Shown here piece after piece: positions 44,011 through 55,866 of a stretch of DNA of 64,000 bases. This stretch comes from Demequinaceae bacterium (GTDB lineage: Bacteria; Actinomycetota; Actinomycetes; Actinomycetales; Demequinaceae). How positions within the stretch are numbered: position 1 is the stretch's first letter; every line of letters starts with the position of its first letter. A model generated the notes under the pieces. That model made no database searches. It was given only the letters and a program-made list of their open reading frames with translations, and had not been told where the DNA came from. Location: contig JAFGBM010000004.1 in the NCBI GenBank assembly GCA_016933155.1, positions 181,614 to 245,613 of the forward strand. Direction: 5' to 3'. The position numbers and the translations under genes are program-made.

Positions 44011-44055
44011 CGTCACCCCCTCGGGGTTGGATTCAGCGCCCCCGGGCGCCACAGC

Positions 44056-44760
44056 CTAGGCCTTCGCCATGAGGGTCTCGAGGGCCGAGCGGAAGAACCC
44101 GAGCCCGTCCGTCCCCGTCCGTCCGCCCTCGACCGAGTCAGGCCCGAACCCAGGCTCGACGGCATGCTCGGGATGCGGCATGAGCCCGACGACGTTGCCG
44201 ACGGCGTTCGTCACCCCGGCGATGTCCCGGGCCGAGCCGTTCGGGTTGCCACCGGCGTACCGGAAGACCACACGACCCTCCGCTTCGACCTCGTCGAGGG
44301 TCCTGGCGTCCGCCATGTACTGGCCGTCCTGGTTCTTGATCGGAATCGTGATCCGTTGACCCTGGGTGAAGGCCCGGGTCCACGCCGTCCCGCTGTTCTC
44401 CACGGTCAGTCCCTGATCCCGGCAGACGAAGTGCAGGTGGGCGTTTCGAATCATCGCACCGGGCAGAAGGTGGGATTCGCACAGTACCTGAAAACCATTG
44501 CATATCCCGAGGACGGGCATCCCCGAATTCGCCGCCTCGATCACCCGGCCCATGACCGGAGCAAACCGTGAGATGGCGCCAGCCCTGAGGTAATCCCCAT
44601 AACTGAACCCCCCAGGCAGTATGACGGCATCGACCCCCCTGAGATCCGCTTCCCCATGCCAGAGAGGAACGGCATCCGCCCCTGCAATCTCGATAGCGCG
44701 GGCGGCGTCCCGATCGTCGAGCGAGCCGGGGAACGTCACCACCCCGATGTGGGCCGTCAC
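44056..44760 (-). CDS. purQ: Phosphoribosylformylglycinamidine synthase subunit PurQ
   Basis: Glutaminase that feeds ammonia to PurL (at 16846). 234 aa, class I amidotransferase fold: LPGGFSYGD, nucleophile Cys in GICNGFQVL, and the His/Glu pair in PHPEHAVEP. The start is GTG at 44760, overlapping the purS stop in GTGA. purS-purQ stand 25 kb away from purL, so the three subunits are made from different transcripts. Confidence 0.96.
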   Translation of the reverse strand: MTAHIGVVTFPGSLDDRDAARAIEIAGADAVPLWHGEADLRGVDAVILPGGFSYGDYLRAGAISRFAPVMGRVIEAANSGMPVLGICNGFQVLCESHLLPGAMIRNAHLHFVCRDQGLTVENSGTAWTRAFTQGQRITIPIKNQDGQYMADARTLDEVEAEGRVVFRYAGGNPNGSARDIAGVTNAVGNVVGLMPHPEHAVEPGFGPDSVEGGRTGTDGLGFFRSALETLMAKA

Positions 44761-45059
44761 GACCCCTGGCCCCCGCAACACCGACCGCCTCCGCGACCAC
44801 CCCCGTCGCGGCATTCGACCTTCTCGATCGCGACGACGTCCTCGATCACCGGGTTGCTCAGAAGGGTTTCCGCGGCCTCGCGCACCCGGGCGAGAAGTTC
44901 GTCGGTGACGTCCCCCTCGACCGTCAATTCGAATCGTTTGCCCTGCCGGACGTCGGAAATCCCGGTAAAACCCAGCCGGGGAAGCGCCGCCCCCACAGCC
45001 TTGCCCTGCGGGTCGAGGAGGTCGGGTTTGGGCATTACATGCACGACGATGGTGGCCAT
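44757..45059 (-). CDS. purS: Phosphoribosylformylglycinamidine synthase subunit PurS, with Gly/Cys-rich tail
   Basis: Small structural subunit of the PurLQS complex. Residues 1-80 match PurS ([34 protein letters not shown]). The last 18 residues, [17 protein letters not shown] preceded by EC, exceed the normal length of about 80 and hold three cysteines. The ATG at 45059 follows TAGACT (45066-45071) by 6 nt, a leaderless start for the purS-purQ operon. Confidence 0.93.
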   Translation of the reverse strand: MATIVVHVMPKPDLLDPQGKAVGAALPRLGFTGISDVRQGKRFELTVEGDVTDELLARVREAAETLLSNPVIEDVVAIEKVECRDGGGRGGGRCCGGQGS

Positions 45060-45107
45060 GACGCAAGTCTACCGATGGAGCCGACGGGCCTAGGCATGAC
45101 CCACGGC

Positions 45108-45557
45108 CTAACAGACGTAGCCGTATTCCTGCACCTCACGGGTAAGCCAGGCGACGTTGCCGCTACGAGACTCAAACCTCGCCATGCCGTCGGAGTACAC
45201 GATGACCGTGCCAATATCATCACCCGGACCGGGCGGAATCAGGCGAGGCAGGTCGAGGCCCGCCGTCACGGCCGACTCCTCCTGATACAGATCGCCTGTG
45301 ACGAGGTCGACGATGGTCGGATACTGGGACTCGTCCACCGGCGGTGCATCCATAGGCAAGGGGTAGTACAAATCTCCCCCAAGCTCGATCGGGGTGATAG
45401 CGCATGGAGGGTACCAGTTGACATCTTCGAAGACAGCCACGATGGTTGGGCCACCGGGGGTCTCGGCGGGAGAAGTCGAATCACCGACCGAAGTGCATGC
45501 GGCGAGTGCCATGGTTGCGGCGACCAACAGCGCAATTCCAGATAACAGAGTTCTCAT
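45108..45557 (-). CDS. Hypothetical lipoprotein, 149 aa
   Basis: Signal peptide with a lipobox LAAC (Cys21) and a Ser/Thr/Pro linker to about 38, then a domain with two cysteines (near residue 52 and at the C-terminus, YGYVC) that may form a disulphide. Family unknown. The stop of the DUF429 gene lies 3 nt upstream, so the two are probably co-transcribed. Confidence 0.65.
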   Translation of the reverse strand: MRTLLSGIALLVAATMALAACTSVGDSTSPAETPGGPTIVAVFEDVNWYPPCAITPIELGGDLYYPLPMDAPPVDESQYPTIVDLVTGDLYQEESAVTAGLDLPRLIPPGPGDDIGTVIVYSDGMARFESRSGNVAWLTREVQEYGYVC

Positions 45558-45560
45558 ACC

Positions 45561-46331
45561 CTACTGACGCTCGCTGGGCTCTGAAGGTTGGGTCCCGAGC
45601 AGGGTCTCGACCGTCCCGTTCGGGACACAAATCCATCCCTCGGTCTTCGCGCGCGCACGTTCCTCATCGTCGACGGGCATCCTCCACAGCCCGAGGGCCA
45701 CGGCCCTCGCCGTCATCGCCGCCGCCAGGGCGTCCGTCGCGTCGTCCGAGTCGACGCACAGGGCCTGGTATTCCCCGAGGTCCAGCGAGAGCCGCCTGCC
45801 GATCTGCTCCAGAATCCGCACCCTGCTTGCACTCTGGGACTTATACGACGGCTCGTGGAGTCCCCAGGCCATGAGGCTCGCAGGGGCGTACACCTCGATG
45901 ACCCTCCCGCCTTCTCCCCGGGTCACGGGCACTCCGGCCTGCGCAAGACGGGTCTGAAGCCCGGCGCACCTCAGGACGGTCGAGCCAAGCATGTTCGATG
46001 TCGACGGCATGAGCTTGAGCCCGAGCCAGTCGCGAACCCGCCGCTCCGTCGTGCGATACATGATCTCGTCCCGTCCGCTGACGGATGCGGCGCGGCGGGG
46101 CTCGTCCACCAGGCCGACCCGGTTCTGGGACACAAACGTGAAGAAGGGTTCGGGCCACCCGAACGGGGCCCCTATCCCGATGACGTCCGCGGATTTCGCC
46201 TCGTCGAGGATCATCTCGTCGTCCGCGCCGAGCACTACCTTGACGGCCTTGGAGTATCCGTCGGCCCACTCGATGACGGCAACCGCGGTGTCATTCGACT
46301 GCGAAGCGAGGTCAACTCCGACGGAGATCAT
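45561..46331 (-). CDS. DUF429 family protein (predicted RNase H-like fold)
   Basis: A 256-aa protein starting ISVGVDLASQSNDTAVAVIEW, the RNase H-like first strand with an Asp. Later acidic residues lie in DVIGIGAPFGWP and CVDSDDATDALAAAMTA. RRVRDWLG and YAPASLMAWG are typical of DUF429. Predicted nuclease-like, but no activity is established for the family. The ATG at 46331 follows TAGCGT (46338-46343) by 6 nt, leaderless. Confidence 0.8.
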   Translation of the reverse strand: MISVGVDLASQSNDTAVAVIEWADGYSKAVKVVLGADDEMILDEAKSADVIGIGAPFGWPEPFFTFVSQNRVGLVDEPRRAASVSGRDEIMYRTTERRVRDWLGLKLMPSTSNMLGSTVLRCAGLQTRLAQAGVPVTRGEGGRVIEVYAPASLMAWGLHEPSYKSQSASRVRILEQIGRRLSLDLGEYQALCVDSDDATDALAAAMTARAVALGLWRMPVDDEERARAKTEGWICVPNGTVETLLGTQPSEPSERQ

Positions 46332-46379
46332 GCCTCGACGCTACGTCCCCAAGACGGTGAAAGCGAGGATGCGCGCCGA

Positions 46380-47249
46380 CTAGCCCCCGACGAGTCTGTC
46401 GTAAGCCTCGAGATACCTGGCCCGGGTCTTCTCGACGATCTCGGGCGGCAATCCGGGAGGAGCATCCCCCGACTTCCGATCCCAACCCGACTCCGGAGAG
46501 ATCAGCCAATCCCGAACGAACTGCTTGTCGAAACTCGGCTGGGCGTGACCGGGCTCCCACTCGTCGGCAGGCCAGAAACGCGAGGAATCCGGGGTGAGCA
46601 CCTCATCCCCCAGGACGACCCCCCCGGAGGCTCCCCGCCCGAACTCGAACTTGGTATCGGCGAGAAGGATTCCGCGGTGCGCCGCAATGGTGTGGGCCCG
46701 GTAGTAGACGGCGAGGGTCAGGTCTCGAAGGGCCTCCGCATCCTCCCGACCGACCTTCTCGATGACGGCATCGAAGTCGATTGCCGCATCATGCTCCCCC
46801 TGGGGGGCTTTGGTCGTCGGGGTGAAGATCGGGGTCTCGAGTTGGGATCCGTCCACAAGACCCGGGGGCAACTCAATGCCGCACACCGTGCCGGTTTCCC
46901 TGTACTCCTGAAGGCCCGAGCCCGTCAGGTATCCGCGGGCGACGCATTCGACAGGGAACATGTCGAGCCGCTCGACCACCATCGCCCGGCCCCTGACCAC
47001 CTCGGGAACCTCGGCCTCAATCGTGTGATTGGGAACGATGTCCCTCACTTGGTCGAACCACCACAGGCTGAGGGCAGTGAGGACCTCGCCCTTTCCGGGA
47101 ATCTCAGTGGGCAGGACCCAGTCGAAAGCGCTGATGCGATCGGAGGCCACCACCAGGAGCACGTCCCCCCGGGGGTGGGGAGAGGCCGGCTCGTACAGGT
47201 CACGGACCTTCCCCGAATACAGGTGACGCCAACCCGGGATTTCCCTCAT
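46380..47249 (-). CDS. purC: SAICAR synthetase PurC
   Basis: Joins aspartate to CAIR with ATP (purine step 8 in bacteria). 289 aa: YSGKVRDLYE at 11-20, VVASDRISAFDWVLP, PVECVARGYLTGSG, and DTKFEFGR near 217. The ATG overlaps the purD stop by one base (TAATG), so purD-purC are coupled. Confidence 0.96.
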   Translation of the reverse strand: MREIPGWRHLYSGKVRDLYEPASPHPRGDVLLVVASDRISAFDWVLPTEIPGKGEVLTALSLWWFDQVRDIVPNHTIEAEVPEVVRGRAMVVERLDMFPVECVARGYLTGSGLQEYRETGTVCGIELPPGLVDGSQLETPIFTPTTKAPQGEHDAAIDFDAVIEKVGREDAEALRDLTLAVYYRAHTIAAHRGILLADTKFEFGRGASGGVVLGDEVLTPDSSRFWPADEWEPGHAQPSFDKQFVRDWLISPESGWDRKSGDAPPGLPPEIVEKTRARYLEAYDRLVGG

Positions 47250-48514
47250 TATTCCACCTCCATGTTCGCAGCGGCCAGAGCGATGTCGCTCCTGTGGTGA
47301 GAACCCTCCAACTGGATGCGTGAAACCCCGGCATAGGCCCGCTCGCGAGCCGCCGTGAGATCGCGGCCCAGACCCACGACGGACAGAATCCGGCCACCTG
47401 AAGACACGAGCCGACCGTCCTTCTCCTTGGTTCCCGCGTGAAGCACATGCACCCCGGTCTCACGTTCGGCGGCGTCGATCCCGGCGATGTCGTCCCCCGA
47501 ACGGACGTCACCAGGGTATCCGTGAGCCGCCACCACAACGGTCACGGCAGCATCGGCGCGCCATCGGAGTTTGGGAAGGCTCCCCAGGCGAGCCTCAGCC
47601 ACCGCCAGAAGGATGCCGGCCAACGGAGTCTCCAGCCGGGCCAGCACCGATTGGACCTCCGGGTCACCGAACCTGACGTTGAACTCGATAACCTTGACAC
47701 CCTTGGATGACAGGGCAAGGCCACAGTAAAGGACCCCCTGGAAGGGGGTGCCCCGCCGAGCCATCTCGGCGATGGTCGGCTGAGCGACGGTGCGGACAAC
47801 TTCGGCGGCGAGCGTGCGAGGGGCCCAAGGGAGCGGGCTGTAGGCCCCCATGCCCCCGGTATTGAGGCCTTTGTCACCGTCGTAGGCGCGCTTGAAGTCC
47901 TGCGCAGGCTCGAGGGGGACGACGGTCTCGCCGTCGCTCAGGCAGAAGACCGAGACTTCGGGGCCGTCGAGGTACTCCTCGACGACTACCGTCCCCCCGG
48001 TGGAGATGATTGCGTCCCCGTGGGCCAAGGCCGTGGCACGGTCCGAGGTGACGACGACGCCCTTCCCGGCCGCCAGCCCGTCGTCCTTGACGACGTGGGG
48101 TGCCCCGAAGGCGTCGAGCGCGGCCGCGAGGTCGGAGCCGGACCTGCAGACCCGGGCGCCAGCCGTCGGGACTCCTGCGGCCTTCATGACCTCCTTGGCG
48201 AACGCCTTTGAACCCTCGAGCATCGCCGCGGCCTTGCCCGGTCCGAAGCAGGCGATCCCAGCCTTCCGGATGGGATCGGCCACCCCCGCGACCAGAGGGG
48301 CTTCCGGCCCGACGACCACCAGGTCCACCCCGAGGCTTTCCGCGAGAGCGGCAACGGCGATGGGATCCATCGGGTCGACGGGGTGGAGCGCGGCCACTCG
48401 GGCGATGCCCGGGTTGCCGGGAGCCGCATGGAGCTCGGAGACGGCTGGGTCGAAGCTGAGGGCACGGGTGAGGGCGTGCTCGCGGGCGCCGCTCCCGATG
48501 ACGAGAACCTTCAC
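47249..48514 (-). CDS. purD: Phosphoribosylamine--glycine ligase PurD
   Basis: GAR synthetase, purine step 2, 421 aa. ATP-grasp enzyme: KVLVIGSGAREHALTRAL at the N-terminus, VVVGPEAPLVAG, GLAAGKGVV, VVEEYLDGPEVS and EFNVRFGDPE. The start is GTG at 48514, exactly 6 nt after TAGAGT (48521-48526), again a leaderless start. Confidence 0.96.
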   Translation of the reverse strand: MKVLVIGSGAREHALTRALSFDPAVSELHAAPGNPGIARVAALHPVDPMDPIAVAALAESLGVDLVVVGPEAPLVAGVADPIRKAGIACFGPGKAAAMLEGSKAFAKEVMKAAGVPTAGARVCRSGSDLAAALDAFGAPHVVKDDGLAAGKGVVVTSDRATALAHGDAIISTGGTVVVEEYLDGPEVSVFCLSDGETVVPLEPAQDFKRAYDGDKGLNTGGMGAYSPLPWAPRTLAAEVVRTVAQPTIAEMARRGTPFQGVLYCGLALSSKGVKVIEFNVRFGDPEVQSVLARLETPLAGILLAVAEARLGSLPKLRWRADAAVTVVVAAHGYPGDVRSGDDIAGIDAAERETGVHVLHAGTKEKDGRLVSSGGRILSVVGLGRDLTAARERAYAGVSRIQLEGSHHRSDIALAAANMEVE

Positions 48515-48540
48515 GCCGCTACTCTACCGGGGCGCCTGGC

Positions 48541-48554
48541 GTCCCATCTGGGAC
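48541..48554 (-). terminator. Weak hairpin downstream of purA
   Basis: GTCCC and GGGAC flank a 4-nt loop, about 60 nt after the purA stop and before the purD promoter. Five base pairs without a T-run is weak evidence. Confidence 0.25.
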
Positions 48555-48612
48555 CCTCGAAACCGTGACCGATCCGTTGCCTCGTCTCCGATCGAGTCCA
48601 GAATCAAGGGAT

Positions 48613-50984
<2,372 letters not shown>

Positions 50985-51064
50985 GCGAATCTCCTGCCTC
51001 TAAGCGAATTGGTCCGTCCACCATTGTGTCAGAAACGGAGGCCTCCGGCGCCAGGACTTTGCAC

Positions 51065-51727
51065 CTATAGGGCGTGGCCAGCGTCGAGGTCCGCGTGCTG
51101 GCGGATCCACGCATGCATGGCGATCGCGGCGGCGGCAGCGGCGTTGATCGAGCGAGTGGATCCATACTGGGCAATCGCCAGGGTCGCCTCTGCCAGGCTC
51201 AGGGCCTCGGGGGTGAGTCCGTCGTTTTCCTGCCCGAAGAGTAGGACACATCGAAGGGGAATCCCATACGTCTCCAGGGGAACGGACCCCGGTACGTTGT
51301 CGATCCCAACGATGGGAAGCCCCTCGTCCGACGCCCACGCTCCGAACCCCTCCAGGGTCGCATGATGCCGAATATGCTGGTATCGATCCGTCACCATTGC
51401 CCCCCGCCGATTCCACCTCCGGTTCCCGATGATGTGGACCTCCCTCGCGAGAAAGGCGTTCGCCGTCCGCACGACCGATCCGATGTTCAGATCGTGCCGC
51501 CAGTTCTCGATGGCCACATGGAACGGGTGGCGGCGAAGATCAAGGTCGGCTCGGATCGCCTCGACCGTCCAGTATCGGTAGCGATCGACGACGTTTCGGC
51601 GATCGCCCTCGCGTAGCAACACGGGATCCCAATGGTCACCCCCGGGCCACGCCCCCTCCCAAGGCCCTACACCGACCTCGATTGTCGTCTCCTGGGGCGC
51701 GGCATCGCTGTCGGTCGGCTCCGTCAC
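51065..51727 (-). CDS. SpoU/TrmH-family RNA 2'-O-methyltransferase
   Basis: A 220-aa SPOUT enzyme: motif 1 NIGSVVRTANAF, motif 2 CVLLFGQENDGL, motif 3 IAQYGSTRSINAAAAAAIA, forming the knot that binds SAM. The N-terminal 60 residues are an extra acidic/Trp-rich part. The start is GTG at 51727, overlapping the upstream stop in GTGA. Target rRNA or tRNA nucleotide unknown. Translational coupling to an unknown gene (51724-52533) is constant with a shared function. Confidence 0.88.
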   Translation of the reverse strand: MTEPTDSDAAPQETTIEVGVGPWEGAWPGGDHWDPVLLREGDRRNVVDRYRYWTVEAIRADLDLRRHPFHVAIENWRHDLNIGSVVRTANAFLAREVHIIGNRRWNRRGAMVTDRYQHIRHHATLEGFGAWASDEGLPIVGIDNVPGSVPLETYGIPLRCVLLFGQENDGLTPEALSLAEATLAIAQYGSTRSINAAAAAAIAMHAWIRQHADLDAGHAL

Positions 51728-52533
51728 TCCTCGATCCCGTCGTTGACGGCCGAGACGACCCCCTCGATCAGGCAGGCATACAGATTCGAGGAGATCTTCC
51801 GGTGGGCCCCGACCAGCCGTTTGTCCTGGGGAACCGTGTCCATCCACGACCCGACGTCCCCGAAGATCCAAGCCTGACGGACGGAAGACACCAATCGATG
51901 TGCGGCGTCCGAGTAGCCTTCCACCGGCAGGATGTCCATTTCGGACTTCGGACGCTCGTCGGACTCCAAAGTGTCCAGGGCTTGCCCAAGGTGGTTGCGC
52001 CACGGGGTCAGGAGGGGTTCGATCCGTGTCAGTTCCCGCGCGGCGATCAACACCTTGCGAAGGTTCTCCGTCGCCTCCTCGACTGTGAGATCCGGAAGCA
52101 GCGAGGTGTCCTTGATTCGACGGAGCCTGACCGCCCATAGGCCGAAGGTCTTCATCCCCGCCTGAGCCGGAACCCGCTCGGCCAACCAGGCGGTTCGTCT
52201 GTGCCGAGTGTCTACAACGGTGAAGCCCAGAGGGGAGAATGTCGCCATCCGGGCCAGTTCCTCCAGGTTGTCCCCCCTGACGGCGCCTCCGACCACCCCG
52301 AGCCTGAGATCCCTCGCCTTGAACCGAGGCATCCAATCGAGCCAGCGCCTCATCGCTCCGGGCTTGTACTTCTCCCGCCCTGGAATGACCAGACCGACGG
52401 GCATATCCATCTGGATGTCGCGGGCGTAGCGAAAGGCCCCCAGCGCGTTGAATTTGGGCTTGGGGGAGTGCCCCGCGCGCCACGCGCGGGTGTGGGCCAC
52501 GATTGTCGCCGCCGTGGCGAGTTGCCCGTCCAC
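51724..52533 (-). CDS. Hypothetical protein coupled to the SPOUT methylase, 269 aa
   Basis: No family recognised. It is soluble, basic in the first third (AWRAGHSPKPKF, RRWLDWMPRFKARD) and helical in the last half (ENLRKVLIAARELTRIEPLL). LGVVGGAVRGDN and GFTVVDTRHRR suggest alpha/beta units. The start is GTG at 52533, 6 nt after TAGCAT (52540-52545). The GTGA overlap with the methylase gene suggests a partner or substrate-recognition role in RNA modification, which is inference only. Confidence 0.65.
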   Translation of the reverse strand: MDGQLATAATIVAHTRAWRAGHSPKPKFNALGAFRYARDIQMDMPVGLVIPGREKYKPGAMRRWLDWMPRFKARDLRLGVVGGAVRGDNLEELARMATFSPLGFTVVDTRHRRTAWLAERVPAQAGMKTFGLWAVRLRRIKDTSLLPDLTVEEATENLRKVLIAARELTRIEPLLTPWRNHLGQALDTLESDERPKSEMDILPVEGYSDAAHRLVSSVRQAWIFGDVGSWMDTVPQDKRLVGAHRKISSNLYACLIEGVVSAVNDGIEE

Positions 52534-52577
52534 GCTGCGATGCTAGCGCCTAATCGCCCCCACGGGACGCATCCCGT

Positions 52578-53765
52578 CTAGTCGACCAGTCTCACGGCAA
52601 TCAGCGCGTCGGCCTTTCGAACGGCCTTGCGCGCCTCCTCAAGGGTGTCTTGTCGAGCCAGCACCACCCCCACCCGTCTGTGGCCCTCGACCCGAGGCTT
52701 GCCGAAGAGCCTGAGCTCGACCCCTGGTGCCGTGAGTGCCTCCTCGGCGCCGTCGAATACAGGTACCCCACTCCCCTCCACGACGATCGCCAGGGACGCC
52801 GACGGTCCGCGCTGGAGGACTGCGGGGATCGGCAAACCCAGAATGGCCCTGACATGAAGGGCGAACTCGCTTTGGTCCTGGGAGACGAGGGTGACCAGGC
52901 CCGTATCGTGTGGACGAGGGGACACCTCGGAGAAGAGCACCTTGTCACCGATGACGAACAATTCCACTCCGAAAACCCCCCACCCACCGAGTGCCTCGGT
53001 CACCCTTCCCGCGATGTCCTCTGCGGCTGCCCGGGCCGCCCCACTCATCGGCTGGGGTTGCCAGGACTCCCGGTAATCGCCATCGACCTGGAGGTGTCCG
53101 ATCGGCTCCAGAAACGTCGTCCCCCCGGCAAACCTGATCGTCAGGAGCGTGATCTCGTAGTCAAACTCGACGAATCCCTCGACGATGACTCTGGCGACCC
53201 GTCCGGACGCCCTCCCTCCGGATTGCGCACTCTCCCAGGCCGACGCGACGTCGGCCTCGCTCTTCACCGAAGACTGCCCCCTGCCCGAAGACGACATGAC
53301 GGGTTTGACCACACACGGATAGCCGAGTTCGGCTGCCGCGGTTCGCAGCTCGCCCTCCGAGTCGACGAAGCGGTAGGGCGACGTCGGCACTCCCAACTCC
53401 TCCGCAGCAAGCCGACGGATTCCCTCCCGATCCATCGTCAGACGCGTCGCCCGTGCCGTCGGTACGACCCTAACCCCCGAGGCCTCGATCGCCGCAAGTT
53501 CCTCGGTTGCGATCGCCTCGATCTCGGGAATGACGACATGAGGCCTCTCCTCCTCAACGACCTTCCTCAACGCCTGCCCGTCCAGCATGTCGATCACATG
53601 GGACCGATGGGCGACCTGCATGGCGGGAGCGTTGGCGTATCGGTCGACCGCGACAACCTCGACCCCCAACCGCTGCAACTCGATGGCGACCTCCTTACCC
53701 AATTCGCCCGAACCCAGAAGCAGGGCTCGAGTCGCAGACTGACTCAGAGGTGTGCCGATGCTCAT
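52578..53765 (-). CDS. purT: Formate-dependent GAR transformylase PurT
   Basis: Uses formate and ATP, in place of formyl-THF and PurN, for purine step 3. 395 aa ATP-grasp protein: [20 protein letters not shown] at the N-terminus, [25 protein letters not shown] near 160, [15 protein letters not shown] and [10 protein letters not shown]. The ATG at 53765 follows AGGGATCG; the frame is open further upstream without similarity. No purN is seen in the window. Confidence 0.95.
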   Translation of the reverse strand: MSIGTPLSQSATRALLLGSGELGKEVAIELQRLGVEVVAVDRYANAPAMQVAHRSHVIDMLDGQALRKVVEEERPHVVIPEIEAIATEELAAIEASGVRVVPTARATRLTMDREGIRRLAAEELGVPTSPYRFVDSEGELRTAAAELGYPCVVKPVMSSSGRGQSSVKSEADVASAWESAQSGGRASGRVARVIVEGFVEFDYEITLLTIRFAGGTTFLEPIGHLQVDGDYRESWQPQPMSGAARAAAEDIAGRVTEALGGWGVFGVELFVIGDKVLFSEVSPRPHDTGLVTLVSQDQSEFALHVRAILGLPIPAVLQRGPSASLAIVVEGSGVPVFDGAEEALTAPGVELRLFGKPRVEGHRRVGVVLARQDTLEEARKAVRKADALIAVRLVD

Positions 53766-53849
53766 GTCGATCCCTATCGCCCGCGGCGGAGTCCGAACAG
53801 AGGACTCGCTTCGTCGCGACCCTATCAGCGCACCCCGTAGGCTAGCCGC

Positions 53850-54503
53850 GTGATGCACCCTCCCTTGCCGCTTCTCGGCCCCTCCTGGATGGACCCTGAG
53901 CATCTCATCAACTCCTTCGGATCCTGGGCGCTGCTCGGGGTCGCCATCGTGGTCATCATCGAGACCGGGCTACTGTTTCCCTTCCTTCCCGGGGACTCCC
54001 TCCTCTTCACGGCGGGCCTGTTCGCCGGACGCGGGACTATTGACGTCCCGGTGTGGCTCGTCGCGACGATCCTGGGTTTCGCCGCGCTCATCGGACCCCA
54101 GTCGGGATACTGGATCGGACGCGGGGTGGGCCCCCGGATCTTCAACCGACCCGACTCCCGCTTCTTCAAACAGGCCTACATCGACAAGACCCACGCCTTC
54201 TTCGACAAGTACGGCGGGAGGGCCATCATCCTCGGACAGTTTGTCCCTTTCGTGAGGACGTACATTCCTGTGGCCGCCGGAGTGGGCAAGATGCCCTGGA
54301 CGCGCTTTGCCCGCTTCAACGTCATCGGGGCCCTCGTCTGGGGAGTCGGGGTGACGCTCCTTGGCGCGTGGCTTGGGGGATTCGCCATCGTCCGCGAGCA
54401 CATCGAGATCGCCCTCGTGCTCGTCGTCCTCGTGTCCATCACGCCCATCATCATCGAGACGCTCCGGCACCGCCGAGCGGACAGAAGGGCCGTCCCGGCC
54501 TAG
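53850..54503 (+). CDS. DedA family membrane protein
   Basis: A 217-aa inner-membrane protein of the SNARE-associated/VTT fold, thought to be a lipid flippase. Family marks: [19 protein letters not shown] near 41-59, the central [27 protein letters not shown] (read in parts) and W-G-V-G-V-T before the last spans. The start is GTG at 53850, 6 nt after TAGGCT (53838-53843), with an ATG immediately after it. The stop interlocks with that of the next gene at CTAG. Confidence 0.9.
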   Translation: MMHPPLPLLGPSWMDPEHLINSFGSWALLGVAIVVIIETGLLFPFLPGDSLLFTAGLFAGRGTIDVPVWLVATILGFAALIGPQSGYWIGRGVGPRIFNRPDSRFFKQAYIDKTHAFFDKYGGRAIILGQFVPFVRTYIPVAAGVGKMPWTRFARFNVIGALVWGVGVTLLGAWLGGFAIVREHIEIALVLVVLVSITPIIIETLRHRRADRRAVPA

Positions 54504-55183
54504 GGGTAGTCCTGGGCGAGGAAATCGGGGACGAGTTCCGCTAGGTCGCAGAGGGTGTCGAACGGCAGCGGGGTCGCAGGCAGGTCGAGTCTGCCCCGAT
54601 CACACATGATGAGATTCCCCGGCTCGAATATGGCAGTCTTCCCGTTGAGGTCATACTCGAGGAACCTTTCGATCATGCGGGGTGAAAGAAGGGCGTGAGC
54701 GGCCCGTTGGTCCCTCGATGCGACGAACCATCGGCGGTTGAACTCGTCCGACTCCACCTCGACATCGTCCGCGCCGAACGCGGCCAGAATGCGCGTACCC
54801 ACGTGTTCGGGGCTGATGCGCACCAGCGGGATATGTCCGGAAACCCGCACCACACATGCCCGGACGTCGTGAACCTTCTGGTTCTTCCCGCTCCCGGTGA
54901 CGTAGCGGTAGCCGAAGACGATGAACTCCCGGCCCCTGACGGTTCCGCGCATCGCGTCCGTTGCCTTCTTGCGGCGTCCCTGGCCAAACGGGGGAGACTC
55001 GAAGGCCTCTATGAGCGATGGGTCCGAAACGAGGTACTCCCACCCCATGTGGACGGCGTACCGACGGTTACGTTCGTGACGTCGCCGCTCGGCAAGTCCA
55101 ACGAGGTACCAGACCCCACCGCCGATCACGACGAAGCCCACAAGGCCCGCGATGAAGTCGGCGGGAGAGCCGGTGTCCGTCAT
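54500..55183 (-). CDS. Membrane-anchored protein A of the LemA-associated paralogue family
   Basis: A 227-aa protein: one N-terminal span (about 9-29), a basic stop (ERRRHERNRR), then a cytoplasmic alpha/beta domain. It shares a pattern with the genes at 55867 and 56662: PFG/D-G near 68, G-x-x-x-G-R-x-F-x-x-F-x-Y, V-x-V-x-G-x-x-P, then FNRRWFVASRD and SPRMIERFLE. The start ATG at 55183 follows GAGGA; an ATG two codons earlier is possible. Function unknown; it lies downstream of lemA. Confidence 0.7.
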   Translation of the reverse strand: MTDTGSPADFIAGLVGFVVIGGGVWYLVGLAERRRHERNRRYAVHMGWEYLVSDPSLIEAFESPPFGQGRRKKATDAMRGTVRGREFIVFGYRYVTGSGKNQKVHDVRACVVRVSGHIPLVRISPEHVGTRILAAFGADDVEVESDEFNRRWFVASRDQRAAHALLSPRMIERFLEYDLNGKTAIFEPGNLIMCDRGRLDLPATPLPFDTLCDLAELVPDFLAQDYP

Positions 55184-55231
55184 CACCATTCCTCGCGGTG
55201 ACGGACACCGAGCCAACCCAACACTGGCGGG

Positions 55232-55798
55232 TTACTTGTTGTCGAAGGAGACGGTCGGCGCTACGCGAGCCGCCTCGTCCTCCGTCTCGAAGTACTCCTC
55301 GCGGTGGAAGCCAAACATGCCGGCGATGATGTTCGTCGGGAACGTCTCGACCTTGGTGTTCATGGTCCGGACGTTCGCGTTGTAGAACCGGCGTCCGGCT
55401 GCGATCCGGTCCTCCGTGTTCGTCAACTCGGTCTGAAGCTGCTGGAAGAGGGCGTCGGCCTTCAACTGTGGGTAGTTCTCGACGACCGCGAACAACTTGC
55501 CGAGCGCCTGGGTCAGCATATTCTCCTGTACGGCATGCTGGCCGGGAGACAGGTCGGGATTCGCTGCTGCCGCTCGTGCCTTGGTCACCGCCTCGAAGGT
55601 CTCACGCTCGTGCTTGGCGTAGCCCTTCACCGTCTCCACGAGGTTGGGGATCATGTCGTGTCGACGCTGAAGCTCGACATCGATCTGCCGCCAGGCTTCC
55701 TGGACCAAGTTGCGAAGCTTGACCATGGCGTTGTACTGCCCCACCGCCCACATGAGGATGATGGCGACCAAACCGAGAATCACATAGAGGCCTACCAC
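55232..55798 (-). CDS. lemA: LemA family protein
   Basis: A 188-aa protein with one N-terminal span (about 3-20) and the long LemA helices: VQEAWRQIDVELQRRHDMIPNLVETVKGY, ENPQLKA-type YPQLKADALFQQLQ, and NVRTMNTKVETFPTNI (each read in part). GTG start with AAGGAG. LemA proteins are widespread; their function is poorly known. In this window LemA is flanked by three paralogous membrane proteins on the same strand with gaps of 48, 68 and 27 nt, so one operon is likely. Confidence 0.9.
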   Translation of the reverse strand: MVGLYVILGLVAIILMWAVGQYNAMVKLRNLVQEAWRQIDVELQRRHDMIPNLVETVKGYAKHERETFEAVTKARAAAANPDLSPGQHAVQENMLTQALGKLFAVVENYPQLKADALFQQLQTELTNTEDRIAAGRRFYNANVRTMNTKVETFPTNIIAGMFGFHREEYFETEDEAARVAPTVSFDNK

Positions 55799-55866
55799 GG
55801 GAACTCCTTCCGATTGGTTCCTGAGCCGATGCTATCTGGTGCGGGCGTTTTCCGCACCGGGTTCGC

